Assembly: GCA_014163555.1 (NCBI GenBank)
Contig: JACJGO010000035.1
Span: forward strand, 1-36,826
Direction: 5' to 3'
Length of the DNA stretch: 36,826 nt
Source of the DNA: Flavisolibacter longurius
GTDB taxonomy: Bacteria; Bacteroidota; Bacteroidia; Chitinophagales; Chitinophagaceae
The position numbers were made by a program, and so were the translations under genes. The notes under the pieces are model-generated. The model did no database searches and had not been told where the DNA came from. It worked only from the letters and a program-made list of their open reading frames with translations. Below are positions 7,214 through 15,674 of the stretch, piece after piece (position 1 is the first letter of the stretch; each line of letters opens with the position of its first letter).

Positions 7214-9774
7214 ACCCCAACTTTTTTTTAAACAACGAAAACATTTCTATTCAGCAAATCCGCATTGATTTTGGCGACGGCCAGGGCGAGTGGGTCGTGA
7301 ACAACCCTTTTGGCGGCGGTAACCAAAGAAACAACTCCGTGTTCAGTTCCATCACAAAGGTTATTGGCAAGGTCATGATAGGGCGGATCATTGTTGTAGG
7401 CATTGATCTTCTGGGTCACGTTATTGAACACGGCAATCCCTTTAAAATCTTAGGCAGAAAAACCAAAGAGGCATATCCGCTTACCCTCTGCAAAGGCGGC
7501 GGCAGAAAGTGGGTGATTGAACCCGACCCTGTTGCCTTGGCTGCCATCAACAACCAGTACGGCAACCCAACTCCTTATCCCCGGAATATTCAGGTTGTAC
7601 GCACAGGTTCTGGTCTTTTTGACTTTACGGTTGTTCCGGCAAAGGACACGGCTTACTTTTTTTTTAACGACAATGGAGATTGCAGCACGAAGCCGGTGCG
7701 GCGACCGGTAATTTTTATTGATGGTTTTGACCCGGCGAATGACCGCAAGGTGGGAGATATTTACAAGGATTATATTAATGTTACCGTAGACAGGTCTGGC
7801 TTCCCTGGTGGTATAGGACTAGGAGATTATATGCTTAACAATGGCAACACTGATCCCAATGATGATTTGGAATTTATTATTCTTGACTTCAAGCACGGCA
7901 ATGATTTGCTTGAGCGCAACGCCATGACATTGGTGGCCCTGATAAAGCGGCTGAACGAAACGTACGGTTCGCAATATTTGCAGGATATAACAGTGATTGG
8001 CCCCAGTATGGGTTCGCTCATTGCGCAATATGCCCTGGCATACATGGAGCACAACGGCATTACGCACCGCGTAAAAACCTACATTTCGTTTGATGGCTGC
8101 CACCAGGGCGCCAATGTGCCCATCGGCTTACAGAACTTTGTGGAATACGTCACAAGACGCGGCCTATTGAAAGGAATGAAACCTATACGGGAAGGAATGT
8201 ACAACGGTCTTGCTGCCAAACAAATGTTGGCCCACCATCATTCTGCCAACTCCCAGTTTCCTGCGCCAGATGCTTTGCGTACGCAGTTCCTGCAAAACCT
8301 GGCGGCGGTTGGCGAGTATCCGCAAAACCCAAGGAACGTAGCGTTGATTAACGGCGCCAAAAATGGCATCATCAACCCCAATTTTCCTACTACCAATCTG
8401 ACGCTTCTGGACATTCAGGTAAGACGGGGTGGATTGGCCGGTTTGTGCGGCGAAAACATATGCAAGAAAATAAAGTGGAAGGCAAGGACGACAACAAACA
8501 GCGGCACCAACCAGGTCAGCGAGATGTGGACGGCAAGCCCGTTGTACAACCTGCTGTTTTGGGTGCCGCTTGGCGCCAGAACCAGCTATGCCGATGCGGC
8601 CTGGGGCAACAGTTCGCTGGACAACGCACCGGGCGGTTTGTTTGGAGAAAATTTTTCAGAAGATTTGGAAACACACGGTACATTTTTGGCAAAGGAAATG
8701 ATCTACTTGTTGACGGGCGATCAGCCGAGTTTCAACATCAACCTGAACAATTTCACCTTCATGCCAAGCTACAGCGCGGCTGATTTGCGTTTCCCCACCA
8801 AGAACTTGTACATGCGGTGGGATGATCAGTACCTGTGCGGCAAAACGCCTTTTGATTATGTTTACGCCCCTTTGGAAAATCAGCGACACGTAAAAGTAAC
8901 ACAGGAAGGTTCGATATGGTTTGAAAGTGAGGCAAGATGCGATGCGTCCGTTTTGCCTGTCTTTTCCCACATTGCAGGTCCCGACTACTTCTGTAACACA
9001 GAAACCTACACACTTGAAACGTGTACCCCAACCAATTTCAATATTACGTGGGAAGCTTCGCCAAACAGGGTGGTTAATATTTCTCCAAATGGTTCTCAGG
9101 TAACATTAACGAAGCGAAACAGCGGAACTGTAAAGCTTACGGCCAAGAACATTGATTGCAATGGTAACAGCATCACTCTCTTTGAAAGAAGCATTACCGT
9201 GGGTGCACAACCGCCCTCAATCATCGGCCCTTATGATATAAACCGAAACACAGTAATGGGAGTGGCGTATGTAAACAAAACCTATTACTTTACGCCACTG
9301 GAAACATCAACTTTTTTCCCTGCCTTAGGTTACACATGGACTTTGTTTCCTCCTACAGGCAACCCAACGCTTTACGGCGGCAGCAAGCCGTACATAATGT
9401 TCTCCGAGACGGGTTATCATACCCTTCAGGTAGCCAAGAATACCGATTGCGGTGTTGTGACTTCTTCGATATTGGTAAACGTACAACAGGAGTTGGACGG
9501 CTTTCGGATGGCCGTTGCACCCAATCCGGTTACGGGAGATGTGCTAAACGTAACCATCACGGATGAAACCGCAAGTACCCAAGCAATTCCGGCTGATGGC
9601 GATATGAGTGTGGAATTGTTTGAACTGAATTCAACCATGAAACGCAAGGAGTGGAAAGTGAAGAATCACCAAAAACAATTTGCCCTGAACGTAGGCGGGC
9701 TTGCAAAAGGCATTTACATTTTGCGGGTAACGAGAGGCAATAAGCAGCAGTCCAAACAAGTCATCGTTCAGTAG
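7159..9774 (+). CDS. Alpha/beta-hydrolase (lipase-like) protein with T9SS sorting domain, C-terminal part
   Basis: The nominal start is TTG and the true N-terminus is in the preceding ORF, from which it is separated by a frameshift. Residues about 170-420 form an alpha/beta-hydrolase-like domain: RRPVIFIDGFDP as the first strand and loop, and VIGPSMGSLIAQYALAYM with the GxSxG nucleophile Ser near residue 282. This is reminiscent of PGAP1/lipase-type esterases. A PKD/Ig-like beta region follows (about 600-770). The last 85 residues are a type A T9SS sorting domain (MAVAPNPVTGD, then LAKGIYILRVT), so the intact protein would be secreted or surface-anchored. The substrate is unknown. If the frameshift is real, the product lacks a signal peptide and is inactive as an exported enzyme. 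Confidence 0.82.
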   Translation: MFSENAVFEEGRAYTFYLDPNFFLNNENISIQQIRIDFGDGQGEWVVNNPFGGGNQRNNSVFSSITKVIGKVMIGRIIVVGIDLLGHVIEHGNPFKILGRKTKEAYPLTLCKGGGRKWVIEPDPVALAAINNQYGNPTPYPRNIQVVRTGSGLFDFTVVPAKDTAYFFFNDNGDCSTKPVRRPVIFIDGFDPANDRKVGDIYKDYINVTVDRSGFPGGIGLGDYMLNNGNTDPNDDLEFIILDFKHGNDLLERNAMTLVALIKRLNETYGSQYLQDITVIGPSMGSLIAQYALAYMEHNGITHRVKTYISFDGCHQGANVPIGLQNFVEYVTRRGLLKGMKPIREGMYNGLAAKQMLAHHHSANSQFPAPDALRTQFLQNLAAVGEYPQNPRNVALINGAKNGIINPNFPTTNLTLLDIQVRRGGLAGLCGENICKKIKWKARTTTNSGTNQVSEMWTASPLYNLLFWVPLGARTSYADAAWGNSSLDNAPGGLFGENFSEDLETHGTFLAKEMIYLLTGDQPSFNINLNNFTFMPSYSAADLRFPTKNLYMRWDDQYLCGKTPFDYVYAPLENQRHVKVTQEGSIWFESEARCDASVLPVFSHIAGPDYFCNTETYTLETCTPTNFNITWEASPNRVVNISPNGSQVTLTKRNSGTVKLTAKNIDCNGNSITLFERSITVGAQPPSIIGPYDINRNTVMGVAYVNKTYYFTPLETSTFFPALGYTWTLFPPTGNPTLYGGSKPYIMFSETGYHTLQVAKNTDCGVVTSSILVNVQQELDGFRMAVAPNPVTGDVLNVTITDETASTQAIPADGDMSVELFELNSTMKRKEWKVKNHQKQFALNVGGLAKGIYILRVTRGNKQQSKQVIVQ

Positions 9775-9804
9775 GTATTGAAATAGTACTTCGTAAAACC
9801 TTGA

Positions 9805-9835
9805 CAGTGCCTCTTCATTAAATGAAGAGGCACTG
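9805..9835 (+). terminator. Perfect hairpin after the lipase-like gene
   Basis: CAGTGCCTCTTCA and TGAAGAGGCACTG form a 13-bp perfect stem around TTAAA, 30 bases after the stop at 9774. No T-run follows, so it may act as an mRNA 3'-end stabiliser or a factor-assisted terminator rather than a classical one. Confidence 0.55.
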
Positions 9836-10439
9836 CTGCATGGAGGCACGTTTAAAATCGGAAAGGTCCGAAATATAGACATAGTTCCCTATGCAGTCGA
9901 TTTTGCTCGAAACATTGTGCATGCCACCCTTGGTCACAGTACAAGCAGCCAAAGAATAAGGGTCAACAACAGGAAATAAGACTGGAAGCAACAATAAACT
10001 TTGTCGTACATCGCTTTGTCTTTTTCCTTCGGCAAATTGATCCACCAGTTGCGCTTCCCCTGTTTTTAGGGTGGCTTTGTTTTGTTTGTTCTCTCAGTCT
10101 TCATTATCCTGCGGTGGGTGATTGCAGGTCTGCTTTTGAGGCCTCAATTTTTTAGTAAGACATTCGTGCCAAACTGGCATGGTAAAGAAGAACAGAAGTG
10201 GTTTGCATGAGACCGGCCAGGCAAAAACACAACCTACATTAGTTGCAAAAGAACTAAGGTTGAAAGCACATCACAACCAGTTTAGGACGTCAATCTCACT
10301 TTATTGAAAGGGTGGTGGTTTATAACACACGAGCAATGGAAATCAATATTGTGGAACGTTATTGCAATAGCTTAAAACATTCAGAAATTATCGATTGTTT
10401 TTAGAAATTTTGAAGATCCAATTCTTTTTATACTTTTAC
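9836..10439. other. Gene-poor, AT-rich stretch; no supportable gene
   Basis: Short open frames exist on both strands (for example 9818-10045 minus), but none has a recognisable motif, a good start or neighbours that would support it. A plus-strand stretch near 10290-10400 reads HFIERVVVYNTR and vaguely recalls transposase tails, but the frame is too short and broken to call. The stretch is most likely decayed mobile DNA between the lipase-like gene and the integrase relic. Confidence 0.5.
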
Positions 10440-10724
10440 GATCACGGTATTGAGGAATCACCATCTTCGAGCGCAGAAAAGAAAAATGCTTCCATCTCTT
10501 TGATAGCGCCAACCTCACGTTCAATTTTTTAAGGTCATTCTTGATTTATGCAGGTCCGCTAAAATACGTTGTGCAGAGAGCTTGTCAAAATACTCCTGAC
10601 AGAGATCAAAAACGGTTGGATAATAGTTGGTAACGCGTTGATGGTTTACCCGCAGCTATACCGGGTATTTGTTGTTTTCTCTTGTCTTTCTTGTATCAAG
10701 GATAATGGCGATGGCGACTTACAT
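10440..10724 (-). pseudogene. Tyrosine recombinase N-terminal relic
   Basis: On the minus strand an ATG at 10724 is followed at once by TAA and then by VAIAIILDTRKTRENNKYPV, an in-frame TAG (10656-10658), LRVNHQRVTNYYPTVFDL and CQEYFDKLSAQRI. After a frameshift near 10555 the reading continues with IEREVGAIKEME and ends near 10442. The opening 'I-LDTR...KYPVKLRV...YPTVFD' is characteristic of the arm-type DNA-binding domain of Bacteroidota integrases. Two stops, at least one frameshift and complete loss of the catalytic domain show that it is dead. It sits 200 bases from a tRNA-Asn fragment and reads away from it, as integrases next to their attachment site do. Confidence 0.72.
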
Positions 10725-10882
10725 AGTCCAGGTTTTCTTGTTCACGAATTCGTTCTCACAATTGGTTGGCAATTTGCAATCAGATTTGCAAACAAACCAC
10801 AGTTGAAGACTTTAAAAGTCAGTTCAGCAATATAAATAATAATTACATAATTAACTGATAAACAAATACTTGAATTAAAATA

Positions 10883-10912
10883 GATTAAACCGGATTAAAC
10901 CAGGTTAAGCCA
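10883..10912 (+). repeat. Three tandem 10-bp repeats beside the tRNA fragment
   Basis: GATTAAACCG (10883), GATTAAACCA (10893) and GGTTAAGCCA (10903) follow one another with an exact 10-base period, about one helical turn. A degenerate fourth unit may precede them at 10872. They lie between the integrase relic and the tRNA-derived core, where arm-type integrase sites are expected. That function is an inference. Confidence 0.6.
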
Positions 10913-10921
10913 ATTGACCAA

Positions 10922-10963
10922 CTGTTAATCAGAGGGTCGTTGGTTCAAGTCCAACAGGGGGAG
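10922..10963 (+). tRNA. 3' half of tRNA-Asn (partial; att-site remnant)
   Basis: The sequence begins with the Asn anticodon loop CTGTTAA (10922-10928, anticodon GTT), continues through a variable loop (AGAGGGTC), has a perfect T-arm (GTTGG, loop TTCAAGT, CCAAC), and closes with the 3' acceptor strand AGGGGGA plus G. The upstream bases cannot form the 5' anticodon stem and there is no D-arm or 5' acceptor strand. Only the 3' part is therefore present, starting exactly in the anticodon loop. This is the classic footprint of a tyrosine-recombinase element that integrated in a tRNA gene. The intact tRNA would be at the other end of the element, to the left and outside the window. Confidence 0.8.
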
Positions 10964-10965
10964 CT

Positions 10966-10992
10966 AAAGGTCACCGCAGGGTGGCCTTTTTT
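10966..10992 (+). terminator. Factor-independent terminator after the tRNA-Asn fragment
   Basis: AAAGGTCACC (10966-10975) pairs with GGTGGCCTTT (10980-10989) around GCAG, with one T-G pair, and is followed by T's. It begins two bases after the tRNA-derived sequence, so it is most likely the original terminator of the tRNA-Asn gene. That marks the sequence to its right as native chromosome. Confidence 0.85.
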
Positions 10993-11222
10993 GTTGGACT
11001 GATCCCAAAAGAAGTCTTGTTCATTGTGATCAACAGGTGTACTGTCCTTAAAAAAAAGCAGAACATCCCTCTTTCTCCTTACTTCAGCGTTGCGATAAAA
11101 TGGTTTCATCCTTGTCTTTCGAGGGTTTATCCTGTTGCAGGTGACCTATGTCGCGTTTCCTGAAATCGCCTTTCCCAGCCATATAATTTTACACAGTTCA
11201 CCCACCCTTAAATGCGCCGGTA

Positions 11223-11906
11223 ATGAAAAAAATAAAATTGTTTTGGCTATTACCCATTGCTGCTATTCTTATACTGCTTATTCCCGTGGGATGTTCAAAA
11301 GAAAAGCCTCCCTATACACCCATAGTCATTCCACCCCCACCGCCACCACCGCCGTCGAATCCGTATACGCCACCAATGGTGTGGGTAAACAGCAATAAGC
11401 ACATTGCTTATCCTATGAATTCTTTCACAGCGAAAGCGTATCAATCCAGGAATCATGGATCCCTGGCATTGCAATGGAAAAAAATTGCCGGCCCTGCCGG
11501 TTTTCGCATTGATGACCCCAAAAGTTTGGAAACCAAAATCACAAATCTTGAAGTGGGTGACTACCAGTTTGAGATTCAGGCAACAGACAGCGAAGGGAAA
11601 ACACAACGGGATACACTTTCTGTCTATGTTATTAAACCCGGGCCAACCGAAACCATAATAAAAGAGTTGGAGTGGATGTGTCCTATGGGATGCAATCTGT
11701 CGATGGATAATATTTATTCTTTTATTCCAAAAGGAGTACCCATACGGGTATGGATTCGACCTGCCGGTTCTACATCTTGGGAGGAGGTAAAACATAAAAG
11801 TCAATGGACAGCTGACGGAATATATTTCTATGATCTTTATAATAGCGTAATCGAGATATATACGGATAATGGGTTTGGGTTTGCAGATTTAAGAATTCAA
11901 TACTAA
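11223..11906 (+). CDS. Lipoprotein with proline-rich linker and PKD-like domain
   Basis: A 227-residue protein. Residues 1-24 are a lipoprotein signal ending in LIPVGC (Cys24), so it is anchored in an envelope membrane. A linker with eight consecutive prolines follows (residues 37-44). Residues about 50-140 form a PKD/Ig-like domain (LQWKKIAGPAGFRI, then YQFEIQATDSEGKTQRDT), the common beta-sandwich of Bacteroidota surface proteins. The C-terminal 80 residues contain a CPMGC motif and are not recognised. No operon partner is apparent: the next gene starts 240 bases later. The start codon is the ATG directly before the signal peptide. Confidence 0.82.
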   Translation: MKKIKLFWLLPIAAILILLIPVGCSKEKPPYTPIVIPPPPPPPPSNPYTPPMVWVNSNKHIAYPMNSFTAKAYQSRNHGSLALQWKKIAGPAGFRIDDPKSLETKITNLEVGDYQFEIQATDSEGKTQRDTLSVYVIKPGPTETIIKELEWMCPMGCNLSMDNIYSFIPKGVPIRVWIRPAGSTSWEEVKHKSQWTADGIYFYDLYNSVIEIYTDNGFGFADLRIQY

Positions 11907-12149
11907 GCTTTCATGATCGGATGTTTGCTGCATTTACCACAATCTCTTTTGGATAGATTAATTGCATTCGGTAGGCTTTCTACCTCTGCGAAAAGTGTAG
12001 CGTCCGAATGCGGTTGCCTAGTAAGCAATGTGTGGGTTATGTCTCGAGACCATGAGACTTCAAAATTGAAAAGATCCTGCAATTACACAATTTTTTCGGA
12101 ACGCAATTTTCTCCAAAAACCCTGTCCCTCCCTTATTTTACAGCCCGGC

Positions 12150-12989
12150 ATGAAGGGCAAAAAAATCATAGAACAAAGCTTTTCCGTTCCTATCAAACAA
12201 CTGCATTTTCACTACGGTGGTGTGAGTTGCAAAAAGCTGGTGAAAGAGCTAGGGAAAGCGGTTCCCATTACCATCATCAACTACGATATCCGCGAGGAGT
12301 TTGATGCCGTAAAAGACTATTTTGCCAATGCCCTCGGTACGAAGGCTGTCGATATTTCCGTTCGCATGGAAGTGGTTGACGGTGCTGTGCAAACGATCGA
12401 AGCCAACTCTCCGCAGATAGCCGGTATCAATCAAGATCTCATCGAAACGGTGCGATTTCAGTTTGTGAAAGAAGCGGTCAAAAAAAGGCTGAAGATAGAG
12501 GTGGAAAAAAACCTCCTTACAATGGATGAATTCTTTGATGCTTTATCGGAGAAAAAGCTGGCCGCCGATACATTTTACGAAGACGAAAAAAGCCTGGCTG
12601 AAGATCTTTTGTCCATCACCGAAACCAAACATTACCTGCACCTGCGCCACCTGTCGGCCAAACATGCTCACCACATCATGCGCCTGCGTTTTGTGCTCAA
12701 ACCCTTCTCCTTTATTTTTCTGCTTGAGGGTTTACAGCATTACCATATTGTGTGGGAAACATTGGATACCGAAGAAGCCACCTATGTATGGCCGGTAGAA
12801 AAAGACCTGCTACAACTAAAGCTAACGCTGAAGAAAATAGAAGACATCATTCAACTGGTGAAAGTGCAGGGAAAGGTTGCGTATATCTCTTCTTCTGCGG
12901 AAACCTACCGGCGCATTTTTCACCATTACAAGGATAACGTTCAGGGGTTTGTTAAGTGGAAAGGTGAACTGGAAAGTATGTTGACATAA
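12150..12989 (+). CDS. Conserved-looking hypothetical protein, 279 residues
   Basis: The open frame reaches back to 11913, but the first 79 residues look like non-coding sequence (Cys/Ser-rich, no homology flavour). I chose ATG 12150 (MKGKKIIEQSFSVPIKQL). The protein is soluble, rich in Glu, Lys and His, with predicted alternating helices and strands and no signal peptide. I do not recognise the family or any catalytic motif. It sits alone: the 240 bases upstream hold no gene and may contain its promoter, and the following small gene is on the opposite strand. Confidence 0.7.
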   Translation: MKGKKIIEQSFSVPIKQLHFHYGGVSCKKLVKELGKAVPITIINYDIREEFDAVKDYFANALGTKAVDISVRMEVVDGAVQTIEANSPQIAGINQDLIETVRFQFVKEAVKKRLKIEVEKNLLTMDEFFDALSEKKLAADTFYEDEKSLAEDLLSITETKHYLHLRHLSAKHAHHIMRLRFVLKPFSFIFLLEGLQHYHIVWETLDTEEATYVWPVEKDLLQLKLTLKKIEDIIQLVKVQGKVAYISSSAETYRRIFHHYKDNVQGFVKWKGELESMLT

Positions 12990-13033
12990 AAGAAGACTTG
13001 TTTCTGGAATCAGGTAAAATCAATGAACAAACG

Positions 13034-13222
13034 CTACGCGGTTTTCTGACTACTGTTAAGCAGGGAAATATGATTGTAAATTTCCTGGATTTCGGAGTGA
13101 ATCGCCTTTAATTCATTCTGTGGCCGCTTGGCTTTAAGCGCATTGGTAAATGCTTTGTTTTTTTCCAGCAGTTGTGCCGAAAGATTCAGCACCGATTCTA
13201 TCCGTTGTTGCTTTTGTGACAT
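13034..13222 (-). CDS. Small coiled-coil-like hypothetical protein
   Basis: A 62-residue protein from ATG 13222. It is almost entirely charged and helical, with heptad-like leucines (VLNLSAQLLEKNKAF, then IYNHISLLN). It has no Cys and no membrane segment. It lies convergent to the gene at 12150-12989, with 44 bases between stops. The codon use and composition look coding, but small size makes this uncertain, and no function can be proposed. Confidence 0.5.
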   Translation of the reverse strand: MSQKQQRIESVLNLSAQLLEKNKAFTNALKAKRPQNELKAIHSEIQEIYNHISLLNSSQKTA

Positions 13223-13621
13223 ATGGAGGGACTGTAAAAAAACTCTAACAAAAATGGGGCCGCATCAAAAAAGAGAGCATTATAGCCAATACTGATCGTT
13301 CAGCTATAATCTATTGAAGGCAGGCTGGGTCTGGTTGCGGAAACCTTTTCACACTTATACAAACGGAAGGATTTTGTTCTCAGGAAAATAGTAGAATGAA
13401 ACAAAGTATAAATCGAGCAAAGGTCTTTTGATTGCATAAAGTTGTAGTATTCATTCCTTTGTACACATGTAAAAAATGCTCGATGCAAAAGGTGCTTCAA
13501 AATAAATAGCTTATCAGTACTGCTGAGCCTTTTTTTCTATCTTGCACCCCGGCATTGCCTGTAGCTTTCTGATATGTGTTGGTTTTGAAATGCCGGATTC
13601 CTGTCCTTAAAACCGACCAAC
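13223..13621. other. Intergenic stretch without a recognisable gene
   Basis: About 400 bases between two divergent genes. A 66-codon minus-strand frame at 13300-13500 begins with a non-ATG codon and has no motif, so I do not call it. The stretch should hold the promoters of the genes at 13222 (minus) and 13622 (plus), but I see no clear TAnnTTTG box at the expected positions. Confidence 0.5.
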
Positions 13622-14512
13622 ATGAGAATACTCTTTTCTTTACTCCTCTTGCTCTTTTTGCAAGGAATTGTCATTGCGCAGTCTATTAGTGTGTCCGGCG
13701 TTTGTATAACGGGAACCAGCACCCTAAATAGGGTAGCTGATGTCGATGGCAAGGTGGCCTACGAAGGAACCGGCACGGTTTCCGGCTCCACGGGTGTCAG
13801 CATCAGTATTTTTTGGATGGGCGCACCCGACAATCTTTGGGTGCTGGCGTTTTCAGGCCAGCCCTATTTCAGCAGCAACTGCAACCGCTCCATACCACCC
13901 AGTACCTCCAATGCAGCCTGCACGTGGACGGTGGTTGACCCTTCCTGCACCGGCGGCTCACCACTTTCCATCACAGGAACCGGAACCCTGCCCATACAGC
14001 TCCGCAGCTTCACGGCAACGAAAGTCGGTAGCCAGGTGCAGTTAGCCTGGAGTACGGCTTCGGAAACTAATAACAAGGGTTTTGACGTCCAGCGCAGCCA
14101 GAACGGCAGCGATTGGGTCAGCATTGGTTTTGTCAACGGCGCCGGACAATCTACCCAGAACAGGAATTATCAATTTGAAGATTTCGCCCCACTGCAAGGC
14201 AAAAATTATTACCGCCTCGTGCAGGTTGATTTCGATAACCGTTCGACCGCATCGCACATTGCGTTGGTTGATATTTCTGCGGCCCGGTTTTACGCTTTGC
14301 AACAGGCCGGCAACGGGCAGTATCGCCTGCAGATCAGTTCAACAAGGCCGGTTGCCATGCAGGTGGTGGACATGAATGGCAAAAAGCTGTTGGCTAAAAC
14401 TGTAGCGCAAGGTGTTCATTCCATTGATCTGGGCGCCTATGCACAGGGTGTTTACCTGCTTCAACTGAATAGGGACAATGTAGTAACAACCGAAAAACTC
14501 GTCAAACAATAA
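13622..14512 (+). CDS. Secreted protein with T9SS type A sorting domain
   Basis: A 296-residue protein with a signal peptide (MRILFSLLLLLFLQGIVIAQ). Residues 20-120 are a Ser/Thr/Gly-rich beta domain containing three or four Cys. Residues about 125-215 carry the LPIQLRSFTATKVGSQVQLA and ASETNNKGFDVQRSQNG signatures of the fibronectin-like domain that typically precedes a T9SS tail in Bacteroidota. The last 75 residues are the sorting domain itself (MQVVDMNGKKLL, then AQGVYLLQL). It is therefore exported through the type IX system to the surface or medium. It is followed after three bases by the Tat-signal gene, so they are probably one operon. Confidence 0.88.
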   Translation: MRILFSLLLLLFLQGIVIAQSISVSGVCITGTSTLNRVADVDGKVAYEGTGTVSGSTGVSISIFWMGAPDNLWVLAFSGQPYFSSNCNRSIPPSTSNAACTWTVVDPSCTGGSPLSITGTGTLPIQLRSFTATKVGSQVQLAWSTASETNNKGFDVQRSQNGSDWVSIGFVNGAGQSTQNRNYQFEDFAPLQGKNYYRLVQVDFDNRSTASHIALVDISAARFYALQQAGNGQYRLQISSTRPVAMQVVDMNGKKLLAKTVAQGVHSIDLGAYAQGVYLLQLNRDNVVTTEKLVKQ

Positions 14513-14515
14513 CAC

Positions 14516-15106
14516 ATGATCAACAGCCAATCCAGCCGCCGAAACTTTCTGGGCAGTCTGGCCATCCTGTCTGCGGGATCTGCTTTGGGTTCCATTACCC
14601 GCCTGGTACCCCAAACACCGGCCCCGGACCTTTACGGGGAGTGGAAACAATTTTGCCGGCAAAACGGCGGCCAGCTCAGTAATCTTTCGCTACCGGATAC
14701 AGCCACCTTTGCGCCTTGCAAAGGACACTGGCACGAGACGGGTGAGACCGTTGCTTTTCCCCGGCATAACCTCCTGGCACAACCAACATGGGTCTTTTGG
14801 TCCGAAACAAAGAGCAAGCCGGCAGATATGGTCATTACACTCTATGAAAACGATGCTGCCAAAACAAGGCTCTGCCGCCTGAACCGTTTTGAATGGGAAG
14901 CATTGCTGGCTTTGCCTGAAGGGCCTGAGTCGCAGGATGTGGTTGCGTTGATGAAAAAAGCAGGCAAGCCCTCGGCCGCAGTAAGAAAAAGCAACACGGT
15001 ACCTCCCCTGAAAGTGGTTGTTCGCAAAGGGCGGAATGTCAGCACCACAACCCGCCTCAATCAACAAGAGATCACAATCAAAAAACAATTTTCGTATTCT
15101 GTATAA
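14516..15106 (+). CDS. Tat-signal hypothetical exported protein
   Basis: A 196-residue protein beginning MINSQSSRRNFLGSLAIL, which carries a twin-arginine signal (SRRNFLG) followed by a hydrophobic segment, so export of a folded or cofactor-bearing protein by the Tat route is likely. The mature part has no motif I recognise. It contains CKGHWHETGE and several Trp and Arg residues. Its ATG lies three bases after the stop of the T9SS protein and it ends 18 bases before the tail-collar gene, so the three look co-transcribed. Function unknown. Confidence 0.8.
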   Translation: MINSQSSRRNFLGSLAILSAGSALGSITRLVPQTPAPDLYGEWKQFCRQNGGQLSNLSLPDTATFAPCKGHWHETGETVAFPRHNLLAQPTWVFWSETKSKPADMVITLYENDAAKTRLCRLNRFEWEALLALPEGPESQDVVALMKKAGKPSAAVRKSNTVPPLKVVVRKGRNVSTTTRLNQQEITIKKQFSYSV

Positions 15107-15124
15107 CTTTTAAAACTTCATTTT

Positions 15125-15661
15125 ATGGAAGGGTACATCGCACAAATTATTTTATTTGCCGGCAATTTTGCGCCCCGTGGCTGGGCGTTTTGTCAGGGAC
15201 AAATTCTTTCGATCGCACAGAACACAGCCTTGTTTTCGCTGCTGGGTACGACCTACGGTGGCAACGGTCAAACAACTTTTGCCCTTCCTGACCTGCGTGG
15301 GAGAACACCGATTGGTGCGGGACAAGGCCCAGGACTTTCGCCTATAAACTTAGGGCAGATGGGCGGTACCGAAAACACTACACTGCTTATAACCAATATG
15401 CCTGCGCATAATCATGTGGTGACTGTTACCCCCCTTGCTGTTACCGAAGCGGGTGATACATCCAATCCCACCAATGCTTACCTGGCCAATTCCGGTGCCC
15501 TGGACAGGGAATTTAAAGCTACCGGCACAATGGTAAACATGGGCGCTGCCACCGCTACGTCAAATATTGCTGGTGGTAGCCAGCCTTTCAGCATCCGCAA
15601 CCCTTACCTGGGTATGAATTACATTATTTGCCTGGAAGGAATCTTCCCATCCCGCAACTAA
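15125..15661 (+). CDS. Phage tail collar domain protein (microcystin-dependent-protein type)
   Basis: A 178-residue protein of the tail-collar (MdpB-like) family. Signatures are the N-terminal IILFAGNFAPRGWAFCQGQ, TTYGGNGQTTFALPDLRGR, the MPAHNH motif and the C-terminal NPYLGMNYIICLEGIFPS. In bacteria, members often occur as two or three tandem copies. Here there is one copy, behind a T9SS protein and a Tat-signal protein. No phage structural genes are near, so it is not part of a prophage. Length is normal for the family. The cellular role is not established. Confidence 0.92.
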   Translation: MEGYIAQIILFAGNFAPRGWAFCQGQILSIAQNTALFSLLGTTYGGNGQTTFALPDLRGRTPIGAGQGPGLSPINLGQMGGTENTTLLITNMPAHNHVVTVTPLAVTEAGDTSNPTNAYLANSGALDREFKATGTMVNMGAATATSNIAGGSQPFSIRNPYLGMNYIICLEGIFPSRN

Positions 15662-15674
15662 ACCAGCAGGGTCT

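Noticed and set aside
9818-10045. 75-codon minus-strand frame after the lipase-like gene
   Set aside because: It begins in and overlaps the hairpin region, has no recognisable domain and lacks a supportive neighbour.
10290-10400. Possible transposase tail (HFIERVVVYNTR) on the plus strand
   Set aside because: Too short, bounded by stops, with no inverted repeats or catalytic residues; resemblance to known transposases is only impressionistic.
10913-10963. Intact tRNA-Asn gene
   Set aside because: The 5' acceptor strand, D-arm and 5' anticodon stem are absent; bases before 10922 cannot pair with the 3' anticodon stem.
15125-15661. Tail-collar gene as a sign of a prophage
   Set aside because: No other phage structural, lysis or packaging genes are present; such single collar proteins are common chromosomal genes in Bacteroidota.
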